A DNA stretch of 64,000 bases, taken from NCBI RefSeq assembly GCF_018812025.1, contig NC_063053.1, forward strand, positions 13,992,623 to 14,056,622, in the 5' to 3' direction. Below are positions 49,504 to 61,195 of this stretch, piece after piece. Position 1 is the stretch's first letter, and every line of letters starts with the position of its first letter. This DNA is from Megalobrama amblycephala. Taxonomy: Eukaryota > Chordata > Actinopteri > Cypriniformes > Xenocyprididae. Both the position numbers and the translations under genes were made by a program. The notes below the pieces were generated by a model. The model made no database searches. It was not told where the DNA came from and was given only the letters and a program-made list of their open reading frames with translations.

Positions 49504-49597
49504 GAGGTGGAGGCCCCGCCCTCCGGTGATACCGATATTACCGGTGTTGTCACATGTCGATTAACCGGTGGGAAAATTCTCACCGTCACATCCCTGA
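47790..49597. mobile_element. hAT-like block interrupted by a TTAA element
   Basis: The left part (from about 47790, AACGCGTTAAAAATATTTAA) and the right part (ending ACCGTCACATCCCT, about 49595) flank the insertion at 48215-49193. Words at 48150-48205 match the hAT-like element at 42647. An A run lies at 49481-49503 near the right end. The outer ends do not pair convincingly, so this is probably a composite of more than one hAT-like insertion. Confidence 0.4.
48215..49193. mobile_element. Non-autonomous DNA transposon with TTAA flanks
   Basis: TTAA at 48215-48218 and 49190-49193 flank ends AGGTGCCCTCGAATG and CTAGGGCACCT, which are inverted. About 970 bp inside. The interior (AACAAGAGTTCAGTACATGG, TGTTACGTAACAGTCGGGGT) belongs to a family I know to be common in cyprinid genomes. 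The TTAAAGG end pattern fits T2/Kolobok. No transposase. It is clearly younger than the repeat it interrupts. Confidence 0.8.
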
Positions 49598-52500
49598 AAA
49601 TAAGTACATTTCCGAATACTCAAGCTCATCCTTAGTGTGTACAGAAGAATTTGAGAAAATTCAGTCATCAATTCCAAACACTGACAGTGTGAGCCTTGGA
49701 AAATCAAAAATGTTCAGCTCTCTTTTCGTGACTATGTTTGCGAAGTGCTTTTGTAACAGAAGTAGGAAGGCAGTTACTTTATATGTCAGCCACCATTAAG
49801 ACCCCCTACCAGATTTCAGCTGAGTGCCACCATTGCAGTTGTAGGTAAGTGTGCTCCCTTCAGCAGAGCACTTTCAGGAACTGCCTTTGATCAGATCTTC
49901 CTGTGAACTCCTCAGCAACCCTGCCTGCTTTCGCTCCAGGAGGACGGACATTGCTAAGGGACATAGTGCCATCAGCCCTCCACCCCTGCTGCCTCGCCTG
50001 CATACCGCCAGACATCAGAAAGCATAAAGATAGGAGGAAATAGCATTCCACTCTTAGGGCTTTTCAAGATGACTGGTCACCTCTGCTCAGAGATGTGCTT
50101 GGCTAAAAGACACTTCAGTCACATTTGAAGGTTATTCAAGAAGTTCTAGAAGCTTCTGACTGGAAGTGGGTAGAGAGGAACTTCTTTTGTGTGTTTTGAT
50201 GGTGTGGTTTCACTTCTTACTATTCAGAAGAGCTTTAGGGAAAGACAACAAGAAGCTCCTCATTTTTATTTTAGGCAAGTATATTTTGGAAATGAGAAGT
50301 AAACAAGTTCTCTTAGCATATTAAACCACACATTGCATTAAAGAACAATCTGAGAGTTAATGGTACATGCCAACAACAGCAATTATGTTGCTGCCAGGAT
50401 GCATTGTTTTGAGCAACAAGGTGAGGTGCATTAGCTAGTTTGTGCAATAGATTGTGACTAATTCCCTTGCTGCTCAAACTCATTGTGCTCTTTTCACTGA
50501 AATACTTTGTCTAGCGATATTGTATTACAAGTTACTCATGTTAAATCACTAGACTAGTCTGTTTTAGTAAAATGCGAGACTGTCCGATTTAGATTATTTA
50601 AGGGTTTTTTTGGCAGGTTCTCCATAACTCAGTATATACTGTAAGAAGTCTATAACACATAGGAAAATGCTCTGATCAACTTAGTCCAATGCTATAGTCC
50701 ATCTTCACAATACCATAGATTGCTCTGAAGTAAGGCAGCCTGTAAATGGGATTTGGGCTTTTGGAGTATATGTGTTCCTGTGTACCACGCTGACCTCTAA
50801 CCTGTTAGAAGAGGAGAAGTGTGTGGGTGTTGTGTAAGGGCAGGTGAGGTCAAAGTCTACCTCTGCAATCTCTCTGTCCTAAATCTGCCACCACGCCTGT
50901 GCTTTCAGGACAAACTGAAAATAATTATGTTCAGTTCGAGATGCAAAATTGAAGCATATTTAATAGTGGCTTCTGACTTTTGCACCTTACTATATGTATA
51001 ATTGAATGTGTGCAAAACATTTTTATTCATAGAATGTACTTGCATTCTGTTTTTTGTAGAAGACATGATGTAGATATTTATTTACACTATTGAGCTGTGG
51101 CTCCTTAATAAATGTATTGAGTTGTATTGAGAAGATTCTAGCTGATAGTCAAGCAGATGAGATGTTGAAATAGACTATTCAATCATGCCTCTAACATGTC
51201 CAACCTTGACCTTGCCTCTCTTTTGGTTTGATTAAGACTTTGACCAGCACACTCAGAACTCTGTGCTCCCATATGAGAGGCAGCCAAGACAGTTAAATTG
51301 TGTAAACAGGACTCTCTCTCTATCCTCCTACGCTCATCCTTCACTTCTCAATAATGATGCACAGCACGGCCTATCACTCTTTGCCTGCCTCTATCATATT
51401 TTCTGAGTTAGTCTTTTAAGGATGTTCACACTAGCAGCGATTTGCAATGAAAAGAGACCAGACGTCATTGTTTTAGGTAGTTTTGTTTTTTTGTTTTTTT
51501 TGTTTATCTTGCCTGGATATAGCCATTGGATATAGCATTTGATTAGGAACACCTACTGGTGTGCTACTACTGTACAGCCACAAGGGATTATATGGTGGTC
51601 AGCATGAACACCCTTTTTCACACCATACTTACTAATGAGGTCAGGGAGGCCTGGAGGTCATCCAGCGGACAGGGTAAGCCAGACAGGTGGTCAGATTCCT
51701 CCATTCTGCCTTTGGAGCAGGCACGTGTCCCCCATCCCACACACGCACACATGGTGGGTGGCCGGCTTTGCTCTCCTCTGCAGCATGCAGGAGCGGAAGG
51801 TTTATTCTCCAAACAGCCATGTGTGGTGTTGCAGGGTGGGAACAACTTGATCTCGAGGCAAATTGAGCTCAGGCATGCCCTCAGCCTCTCTTAAGCTTGA
51901 TCCTTGTCTCTGCAGCTTTCCTGCTTTCTCAGTTCCCACCCCGCTGAATATCTCTAGACCAAAATTGGCCAACTGAAATATACTCACAATTACCAGTCAC
52001 AGCGCAGTTATCGTGTGGCAACTGAGCCTGCACACTCTTTCACTCACACACATACTCTGACTTTGATCACATGCACTTCTGTATTGTGGTGACGCTCCAG
52101 AGCTTGGATTAGCAGGGATGATAGGCATGACATTCTCACCAGCAATGTAAATATTTTGACACAGCCTTCCCAATGCCAGTGGGCACATCACGGCTGCCAC
52201 CTGCGAGAGAATGAGGGAGAGGCGTCTCTGACTGACTGCCTACTGCAGCACACTCTCATGACAAATCGGCCCTCTAATGAGGTGCCATTTTTAATCGTTA
52301 AATATTTATTCTGCAGTAATGAGAGAGATTAGCCCTCAATATTTTTCAGCGTGGGAATCTGCTAATAGAAGTTTTTTTTTGTTGTTTTTTTTTACTCTGT
52401 CCTTCTCTCTGCAGTGAAATGTTGCTGCTTCTGCTTCTCTCAAGCCATTACACTGTTGCAATGCTTGTTGTCATTCCTAGCAAGATCTGGTCTTTCAAAA

Positions 52501-52801
52501 TCTTTTGATGTTAAATTAACAATGAGCATTAGTAAGTGTAGATGAGAAGGATTTTTCTGATCATATTTTACTCTGAGTCATGAATCTCACACTTGTGTGG
52601 CCACGGAGTTGTTTCCTCAGCGAAGCTTGTGCGGCATTCACAAAATCAGTTGAAATTCAAAGAAATTAAATTTTGTATTTTTTTTACTTGGAAAGCATGA
52701 TGTGTCAAGACAAACTTTGAATGTTGCCTTGTCTTAAACAAGGCAACATTTTTAAAGTCTTAAAGTGTGAAGGTTTATAGGCCATAACCAGAATTTGTTC
52801 A
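49598..52801. other. Unique non-coding stretch
   Basis: No gene is supported. The segments 49860-50050, 51600-51960 and 52200-52400 are of balanced composition. The last is listed as a candidate regulatory element. A short exon-like unit near 49820-49844 was considered and rejected. Confidence 0.5.
52200..52400. promoter_or_regulatory. Candidate conserved non-coding element
   Basis: This unique block contains CCCTCTAATGAGGTGCC, TTTTTAATCGTTAAATATTT, CAGTAATGAGAGAGATTAGC and TCTGCTAATAGAAG. There are five TAAT or ATTA cores within about 130 bp in a non-repetitive context. This is one of the densest homeodomain-type clusters in the window. Conservation is untested. Confidence 0.4.
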
Positions 52802-53927
52802 TTAAAGGGGGGTATCACGCACAGTTTCTGCCAATCTCATGTTAATCTTAAGTACTTATAGAGTAGTAGTGCATCCTTCATATCTCCAAAAAGTCTTTAG
52901 TTTAATCATATTTATAAAAGATACATAGTATTTCCGAAAACAGCCGAGTGCCTGCAGGCGTGTCCTTGTGAGCGGAGATAGAGTGATGCGCTATCACGTG
53001 CAGAGATCGTCTACAAGCTATCATTAGTCAGCTAAACAACTGTATTTAAACACACAGTACACCATCACATTATCCCTGGATAACTTTTGAATCACTATAA
53101 TGAATATAGCATATGAATGATGAATAATGAATTTATTAATTCACTACGTTCGTGTTGTTTACGTTACATTATATGCACTCAGACACCTATTGCTAACAAA
53201 ACAGACATTTGAAGCAGTTTTACTCACCACCTGCTGTTTCGACCGGGATCATCATTATTGCTGAGACCGCTCCATCTCTGTTTCAAACAATCTGTAAATC
53301 CAGTGTGGAACTGGGCCTTGTTTATGAAACCATAAGCGCCGATCCTGAGGGCTCGAGCAGCCATGGAAAAACACGAGATATTCTCCATTCATTTTAACCA
53401 ATAAAAAAGTGATTGTAACGATCAGTTTCTATGGTTATTTTAATAACAAATGTCGAGAGCGCATCAATGTATTGCGTGAGAAACAAAACTCTCAGCTCCA
53501 CTTAACGCTAGGTTCTTTGGGAAACAAGGTTGTCTTTCCCTCACAACCAAAAACACAATTCTTTGGTGACATTGTTGATTTCGTGCAGTCCTGTGACCTG
53601 TGCAGCGCTGCCGACGACTTCCGTAAACCCGACCGCACGTTTATAGGCGTGCTTTTGCCCTCTCGCTCTGGTTGACGTGCACGCGTGCCCTTCCTGGAGA
53701 AGTGCCCGTACAAGGAAATTCCGTCCTCGTTGACGTCACTCAGGACCATGCTTGAAAAAGAAATCCGACAGCTGTGATGATTTGGAAGAGAATTTTTGGA
53801 ACAGAAATACTCTGTCATACGTCCAACTCATGTTTTGAAACTTTGGCCATGTTTAGCATGAGAATCCAACTCTTTAACAGTGTAAATAAGTCAGAATGCA
53901 TGAAATAGCATTATACCCCCCCTTTAA
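52802..53927. mobile_element. Non-autonomous DNA transposon with TTAA flanks, copy 2 (inverted)
   Basis: TTAA lies at 52802-52805 and 53924-53927, with ends AGGGGGGTATCACGC and GCATTATACCCCCCCT. It is the reverse orientation of the copy at 5129-6190. CATGTTTTGAAACTTTGGCC near its right end is the complement of sequence near the left end of copy 1. Its right terminus is better preserved than its left. It is slightly longer than copy 1 and has no transposase motif. Confidence 0.75.
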
Positions 53928-56900
53928 TTCTAATTCAAATTCCTGGGGTGTGTGGCTATTTCAATTCAAATTCCAACTCGTGTATTAAAAGCAAGCCTAT
54001 TCTTTAACTGACCTTATGACAGATAAATGACTGACAGCCAACTCTGATAAGCTGGTAAGTCATTTGCCGGTTGTTATCCACCATTTTGTCAGCCAGACTT
54101 ACTGAATTGTCTGTGACCTCCTTTTTTTTAATTTTTTATTCCCAACATTACGAGGGGAAAAATGTATTATTGTGGTACATGTAATTTAGATAACGGGTAT
54201 CCAGAGAGTCTAGTGAATGAAGTTGTCCATTCAGTTCCTGAAACCAGCCAGTAATCTCCAAATATGCAAATGTTTGATCAGTCTTTGTGGTAGACTGCAT
54301 GAACAATTACACTACAAATTTTTAATGTCCAAAAGCAAAACATTTGTAGGTTTGCATATTTGATTTCGACTGTTTGACTTGGGTAAATTTCACTTGGGTA
54401 AATTTTCCCTTGTAATTTTCACTGTTTTCTCATTTTCTGCTTTTATGTTATATTTAGTGTTTCAACATAAAAACCTGATTTGTTTTTGCACAATGATTCC
54501 CTGCATTTGAAATAATTTATTCTAAAATCATCAGTTACATCAGCGAGTAAGCAGACTCGTGTCATCATTTTGTTTGACGAACAGAGTACCTACCCTTGTA
54601 AAGCAATTGTTTTCGTAAGGTCAATTCTGATTTTTGCACTGACTGTCGCCAAAAGACATTGCATCCTATTCTAAGATGGCAGCTCTTATTAAAACGGCGA
54701 CCCAGATTTGGAGACTCCTGATTTAAGCTTGTCCCAGTTGTGTTAGTTATTTGGTCTCTTTGTCCTCTCCAGTTAAGCCTGGATTGTTAATTGCTGTCCT
54801 GTAATCCCACAATTAACAGAGACTGCGCTGCTAGAATTATCAGGAGATCAGTGGCCAGCGACAGTGAACCCAGCCGGAGCTCTTCAGCATGCTACTCACA
54901 TCAGTAAATCAGCTTAGTTTGGGTAATTCCTTTTCAGTCACTCATTATACATTCTGTTTTTGCACTATTTTCAGAGAGGCAGAAAGAGAGAAGCCAGTGT
55001 TCTCAAAAGCCAAACATAAGCAGAGCTTTATCAGCACCGCCGCCCTCATTCTCACATAGCACTCTGAGAAATGGACGGATAAAATAAACACTTTAAAGAT
55101 GTAGTTTAGCCACACTTCACATGCCCAATTGAAGTCTGAATGGGATGAAAAGCAGCAAAGTGCTTTTATCTTCGTCCACACTGATAGAAATTCATAGACT
55201 TGATAGACAGAGTTCAGCTTGCAGGGAGATTAAAATGGAACTGACTTTTCGTTTTCTGATTTCTTTTTCTGTTTTTCCCCTCTCAGCTGAAATCAGAAAT
55301 GCCATGGAGACAAATGGTTGGGGGAGTTTTGTCCTTTCTTCTTTGGTTTTTGTTCCGCCTGTGTTTCATGCACTGGAGTTGAGTCTATTTGGTGTGTTAT
55401 TCATGGTGAATAATCGCACAGCGGTCTGTGGAATTTGATGGTCAGCATTGTGGTGTTTGGGTAGGGAGGGCTTGACCCTGGGGTTGCTGGGGCAGAGAGG
55501 CTGAGGAGAGGGTCCTCACATGGTCCCTCTTCATCTCTTTATCCCAAACATTTGTGGTTCAGAGGGTGAGCATTGTTATTGTCACCCTGCAGTAGTCTCG
55601 AATTCAGGGCTTCAAAATTATAGCTCAGATTAAGCCACACTCTCCAGCTGTTTGTAAAACATTTCCTTTGATTAAAAATAAGCCAAACTTTTTTCCACCG
55701 TTCCCCACAGCTTGTAAATTCTATAAATAATTTGCATGTTAATTGCCCCACAGGATTGAATCCATCTAAAGATTTTTTTTCAGCTATTGAAGCGTTTTGT
55801 TATTGTAGAAGCACGCTATATTTTTTCACTTGAAAATTGGATGTAGCAGGTAAGCTGCAGGCTCATTAAATTTCTCCACACATAGTAGCAGTTTAAAGTG
55901 CTCTTTTTTTTTACTTAGTATTGATTGAAGCAGTCTGGTTTTCTTGCAAGTGTGTGTGTGTGTTTGTACAGGCAAGACGCCCATGATGCCCAGAGGCCTG
56001 CACACCTGTGGCTCAAATACAGCATGACCTTGGGGCCTAATGATAGCCCCCTCCACCACTTTGCCCAGAGACCTTAAATCTCTGGCTATTGTGTGTGGAA
56101 GCCCCCTGCTGGTCATTTTGCACACTGCACCATGACTCCTGTAGGCTAATTAGGGCTGTTTGCCAAGGCAAGCATCACTATTTGCTCATAGTTGGGGTTA
56201 GAGGTTGAAACAGACCCCTAACCACAAGTATTAAAATTTGGTGTGTAACGTGCCTCGCACCATTTGTGCTAAGGAAATGAATGAAACCTCAAATCGTGGT
56301 TGCACTATTCGAGAGTTGCACTATTCTAAGACAGCAGACTTTTCACTTGGCTGATGATAATATGGGTGAGTAAATCCCATAGACTTCTATTGAAGCTATA
56401 TGGACCACAACATAATAGAGACTTTGAGGTGAACTCTTTTAAACTTGGGTCATTAAGCAAATACCCAGAACACCCTAGCAACCACATAGCAATATGTTAA
56501 AATGCCACTCTAAATACAACTTAGCAACTGTGTAGCAGTGCCTTGGCAGTACCACTCACACAGCCTTAGCTTGCTTACTTTATTTATATATTTGTGAAAA
56601 TGTAAAAATGTTTGGTATTGATAAAGTGGTGCAAATGCATTTACTTTACAGCTGCTGGTTTGATTGGGTTTGTATCTGATTTCTGTTAGTGGTCAAAATG
56701 CAAGACAAAGGCAGATTGAGTTGCTCTGGTGTAATTCAGTTGGAGCAGAAAGAAACGGGAGTGACGAAAACCTGAGACCCCACATGGCCCTCGTAAAAGC
56801 TCAGCCAGTATGGGTTAGGGGATCAGAGGTCATATTTGTCATGGGTCAGTGAGGCATGGCAGTCTTGCTGGGTAATTTATACAGCAGCACAGGAACTAGT

Positions 56901-57065
56901 TCCCTCCTGGTTGGTAATGTTACGATGTACACTTAACACTGTTCTAACCAGGTGAAATGCCATTACATGATTAAACCCTTCCTTTTCATGTAAATCCCAG
57001 TTTGTCATCATCGGCCTTGACAAAGCCACAGGTGACACAAAAATGTGATTTTGCTTAACTTTCAG
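53928..57065. other. Non-coding stretch with an old repeat fragment
   Basis: The segment 53928-54060 (TTCAATTCAAATTCC, GACAGCCAACTCTG) resembles the block at 14370-14490 and is probably a shared repeat fragment. The segment 54770-54910 is unique and balanced. Words such as ACCCTAGCAACCACATAGCA near 56470-56560 resemble a fish tandem repeat. No gene was found. Confidence 0.5.
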
Positions 57066-57290
57066 TAGGGGTGGGTGATATGACCAAAATCTTGTATCAC
57101 AATATGAGTAATTTTATTTTACGATAACAATATATATCACTTTAAATAAGGTTTTTATGAGATCAACATTTTTGATACCATTGAAATTACATAATCCTTA
57201 TCACCATTTTCAATATCACAAAACACTAATACTAGCCTAAGTAAAAAAAAAAAAAAAAAAAAAAAAGAATAAAAAAAAAACCCTCAAGCA
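57066..57290. mobile_element. hAT-like element fragment
   Basis: It starts TAGGGGTGGGTGATATGACC, a hAT-like terminus related to the TAGGGATGAGCGATAT end at 42647, and contains TATATATCACTTTAAATAAG. A long A run (about 57242-57266) follows. No right end was found. Confidence 0.5.
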
Positions 57291-57734
57291 CACAAGTATG
57301 TGTATTTAACTGTTCACCTGTTCACGCCTGTCTAATCAGCCATTTTTCTTGATCTCACGCATGGTCTCACATTTACTCACTCATTCATTTTGTCCTCATT
57401 CTGCCGCATTAACGCTGTTCTGTATTACCAGTAAAATCTCAGTGTCACAGGGTATTAAAGCGAGACTTTCCATTTTGTTGCTAATTACAGAAGAATTCTA
57501 ATAAATTTCCTGATTCTCTTCATTTCCATGTCTCTCACTTCAGGAGTACATATTCATACCAACATCATTTCAATTGCTGTTAGTAGACATAACAATTTTA
57601 CTATAATATTAATTTCTCTATTTCATGTTTCTCTTTTATATATGTATACACACATATACACACACATTTTTAATAATTCAAAACTGTAATACTTTTGACA
57701 GGTAGTTTGGAATAATGAAACATTTGTGATTTCA

Positions 57735-58310
57735 TTTTGAAATAACTCTTTTATGCTTGCCAATGCTGCATTTAATCAAAAATAGAAAAAAAACATTAAT
57801 ATTGTAAAATATTATTAAAAATCTGTTTTCTATTTTAATATATTTTAAAAAGTAATGTATTCCTGTGATTTATTCCAGTCCTCAGTGTTACATAATCCTT
57901 CAGAAATCATTCTGATATGCTAATTTGGTGCTCAAGAAACAGTTCTTCTCAATGTTGAAACCCGTTTTTTGCGGCTTAATATTTTTGTGGAAACTGTCAT
58001 ACTCTACCGTTCAAAAGTTTTGGGTAGCTAAGACATTTAAAATAATAATAATAATGCATTTTATTCAGCAAGGATTAATTATGTTTATAATGTAGCAAAA
58101 GATTTCTATTTCAAATAAATCTTGTTCTTTTGAACTTTTTATTCATTAAAGAATCCTGAAGAAAAAAAAATGTATCATGGTTTCCACAAAAAGGTTAAGC
58201 AGCAAAAACCTTTTCAAAATTGATAAGAACCATTATTAATAATTGAACACATACTAATAAATAATAATTGAGCACCAAATAAGCATATTAGAAATATTTA
58301 AACCCAACAT
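57735..58310. repeat. Inverted pair of interspersed repeat units
   Basis: The left unit contains GGTGCTCAAGAAACAG, CTTCTCAATGTTGAAACC and GCTTAATATTTTTGTGG. The right unit contains GGTTTCCACAAAAAGGTTAA, CAAAATTGATAAGAACC and TGAGCACCAAATAAGC, the complementary order. ACCGTTCAAAAGTTTTGGG marks the middle junction. Related single units lie at 16280-16470 and 24740-24990. Non-coding. Confidence 0.65.
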
Positions 58311-58503
58311 CCTTAAATATGTATCATTACGAGGGAAAATGTAATACTCTCAAACATGCATACTCTTCAAGACATCAGTGGAGTCTTATTAGTTAGCAGT
58401 GACTTTCTGCTGCCTCTCTTGCTTTTTCCTTATCTCCTTTATTGACTATCTTTTATTACTTCTTGTACTTGTATTCTCTTCCTTTTGTATCTTATTTCCT
58501 CCC

Positions 58504-59002
58504 TTAAGCCGGGTGCAAACTCTGCAATTTATAATAGTCCTTTACGATTGTTGCTTGTCAGACTGTACGAACATGATCCTCATGTCACACTGTGGGATCT
58601 CAGCTGTCATTTATTTCAGACTGTACGACAGTCAAGACGCGTTAAAAACGGACGCGCATAAAAACCTGTTTGGAGTTTTACATCATCAATCCATACACGT
58701 TCGGTGACTGTGAGCTGCATTACACGTGGGACTAAAAAGAAATCTCTAGTGTCAATTTTAATCATGGCTTGTCTTGAAAAAGAAGACAAGCCTGTGCTCC
58801 AAATATTCTGACACTGCCAGAATTTTCTCGAAGGATAAAATTTGATTGCAACAGTCATTAATCAGCTGTCGGTGAACATGTCAAACTAATGATTAAAGAC
58901 TAAAGATTTTAGCCTAGGATCAGAGAAATCTTTAGGATTTTCAAAATTTGTCTCAGACAACCAAATAATGGCCAAAATAAACACAGTGTGCACCCGGCTT
59001 AA
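58504..59002. mobile_element. DNA element with TTAAGCCGGGTGCA ends
   Basis: The left end TTAAGCCGGGTGCA and the right end TGCACCCGGCTTAA are perfect inverted repeats, each inside CTTAAG. TTAA may be the target duplication or part of the repeat. The interior (TCAGACTGTACGAACATG and TCAGACTGTACGACAGTC) has a local duplication. About 500 bp with no transposase. Confidence 0.75.
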
Positions 59003-60444
59003 GTCACGCTCCCTCATCTTATTTCCTCATGTGTACCATTACTCTGTAAGCATGTTTGTTTCCTTACAAGAGTAGTGTAATAAACACAAGATATGCATGG
59101 ACATCCTGATCATTTCCTGGTCGAGTTCAGCTCTGAACAGTTCATGATTGCATTCTCTGGCTCAAATGTGAAAGCTATTCTCCTGAGATGAGAAATGCTC
59201 AGTAGTAATTTCATCCTGGCTTCAGCAACACATGCCATGTGAAACCATTCTGCTCAATGATTCAGGGCTGCAGTTCCCTCTCTGTCGCCCTGTTGCTTTA
59301 CCATACAGATAATATAATGTTGAATTAGACGCACTGATCTGAGTGAATCTTTATGACCTCATGAATTGTAATGTGTTGTGATGGAAACCTGCTGTTTTTA
59401 TGTGCATTTGTATTTGCTCGTGTGTATGTTTTGAACTGATGTAGAACTGGTCAGTGAGGTTAGAGTACTCCCAGGCTAATAATAACCTAGGTTTCCGTAT
59501 CAGGATGTGTTCTTCTGTAGAGTTCATTCTGAGTTGGATAAATTTAATGCAGCTGAGCACTTTGTCGCTGTTCTTTTTTCTTTGTAATTATTCTTTGCCA
59601 TCTCTTAGACAGGTGAATTACCAAATTATGATTCTCTAAATTCATTATTAGCTTTGAGGGTGCAAGTAAAGGTCTGTTTCTCTATTTTAGTGTCTTTTCA
59701 TTCCTTATGCTATGTTTTTCGTGTCCTTTATTTCTCTCTCTTAGCTTATCATCCATCCTAGACAAGGTGCCTTTGACCAAAGCATAGGCCATGCTTGTCC
59801 ATCTGTGGGAAAAACGATCCTTTAAGTGCCAGCCCTGATTTATAGTTACAGCATGGCTAGCATTGATCATGTCAGAGACTGATAGCTGGCTGTAAGCTGA
59901 CAAAGCCTCTCTTGGTGGGGAGAGGAATGAGAAAATGTGCCTGGAATCCGATGATTTCCGTCTCCAGCACTTTGAAACTCAATCTAACTGTTGACTTGCT
60001 CTCTCCTATGGAGACAATATTTTAAGTGCTCTCCAAGTTTACAAACAGTGCATTCCAATGACATTTTCGAATTACCCATCATCTGCCTTCCCATGCTCTA
60101 ATTAGTGTACTGTTCAAGGTTCACCTTTTAAAACTGTTCCAGTCACATATCCATAAGGTCAGTGATCTCTCTATCCCACCTGTAATGCTATCTTACTGGT
60201 GGACAAGAGCTCCAGGACTATTTTAGGAGTCATGAGGAAAAAAAGAAGACTCCATGGTAATGTAGTGATCCACATCAACAGTCACACTAATAGCAAAATC
60301 ACATGGCCATTTGGAAGTATAAAGAGTGATGCAGCCTTTGGTCATTCACTAGGCTTAAGATATGTTTGCTTTCCCTTTTTTATGCACTCTTTAAAGGTGT
60401 TTGATGTTTAGACTGATCAAATCTCTCCCCTCTCTCCCTTTCAG
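59003..60444. other. Intron-like sequence before the NDST exon
   Basis: This is unique, AT-rich sequence with no repeat or coding frame of note, ending in the pyrimidine tract CTCTCCCCTCTCTCCCTTTCAG split by the reader as CTCTCCCC and TCTCTCCCTTTCAG. It is intronic if the exon at 60445 is spliced to an upstream leader exon, as its acceptor implies. Confidence 0.6.
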
Positions 60445-60462
60445 GTTCTGACTCAGTGGTGG

Positions 60463-60636
60463 ATGTACCATCAGTGCTGGGCCTCTACTGGGGGCAGTGT
60501 TCACCATCCTGCCCCAGTGGTGAACACCCTCAGAGCACCTGCTGCTGAGGCCAGTGGGGCAAGTGGAGCACCGGCCTCAAAGCTCTCCAAAAGATCCCAA
60601 AGAGCCCTCTACACTGAGAAGCACGTGCTTATTTGA
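60463..60636 (+). other. Upstream ORF of 57 codons in the NDST leader
   Basis: The first ATG of the exon (60463) opens 57 codons, closing at TGA 60634-60636. The peptide starts MYHQCWASTGG and is rich in Ala, Pro and Ser. It has no recognised domain. It ends well before the main start, so it could lower initiation at the NDST ATG with some re-initiation. Translation is inferred, not shown. Confidence 0.45.
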
Positions 60637-60865
60637 AAGTTCGGTGCACAGCAACGCAAAAGAAGTCAGCGGTGAAACAGCTGATCCTTTGTCGAGTGGT
60701 GGTGGAGTGTCGAGAGAGATCAAGAAACCCAATCCTCTTATCCCAGCCCCAAGACGCTAGCAGAGAGTGAGTGCACTCAGGAAACTTGTGGTGGGGGTGA
60801 AAGAGCTGGTTGCCCTCATTGGAGGACTGGATCTAGAGGCATCAATCAAAGCGGAGATACTCGTC

Positions 60866-60898
60866 ATGGACTATGGGGGCCATGGTGACCTAGCATAA
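60866..60898 (+). other. Overlapping mini-uORFs in the NDST leader
   Basis: ATG at 60866 opens a 10-codon ORF ending TAA 60896-60898. ATGs at 60873 and 60882 share a second frame ending TAG 60891-60893. The TAG is in frame with the NDST coding sequence, which closes that frame upstream of the real start. Confidence 0.45.
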
Positions 60899-61195
60899 AT
60901 GGCTACTCCTGACCCAAAGCTTGTGCCGGTGTCTGCTGCTCAGCCTTTTTCCTTTTTCCTTCTCTTTTCCACTCTGTTGTCCTCCTCTTGCTGCGAACAC
61001 TGCAACGGCCATCCTCTCAGCCTCCCCGATGCCCCCCTCTCTTCCCCGGTCCCGCTTTCGCACTGTGGCCATGGGGCTGTGGAAGTTAGTGCGGGGCGTC
61101 AGGCAACTCGAGCTCCACCGCCTCATCCTGGCGCTCATCATCTTCTGCCTGCTTTCCATGGCTTATCTGGCCTACTATGTCAGCAACAGCCCTAA
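60899..61195 (+). other. 98-codon uORF overlapping the NDST start codon
   Basis: ATG 60899 (context TAAATGG, with G at +4 but T at -3) opens a 98-codon frame ending TAA 61193-61195. It overlaps the NDST reading frame by 125 nt in a different frame. Residues 16-32 are hydrophobic ([16 protein letters not shown]), signal-peptide-like. A ribosome translating it would pass the NDST ATG, so it should repress NDST synthesis unless leaky scanning or internal entry occurs. The hydrophobic stretch may simply reflect pyrimidine-rich DNA. Confidence 0.45.

Noticed and set aside
49820..49844. 25-bp unit between TTTCAG and GTAAGT
   Set aside because: It is very short, has a weak pyrimidine tract and no coding or leader logic; this is expected by chance in 64 kb.
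60554..60760. 68-codon plus-strand frame in the NDST leader
   Set aside because: It begins with GTG, not ATG, so it is unlikely to start translation in a vertebrate.
60921..61070. Extended NDST N-terminus of up to 50 residues
   Set aside because: The frame begins at a TTG. The in-frame ATG at 61029 has poor context, and family comparison places the start at 61071.
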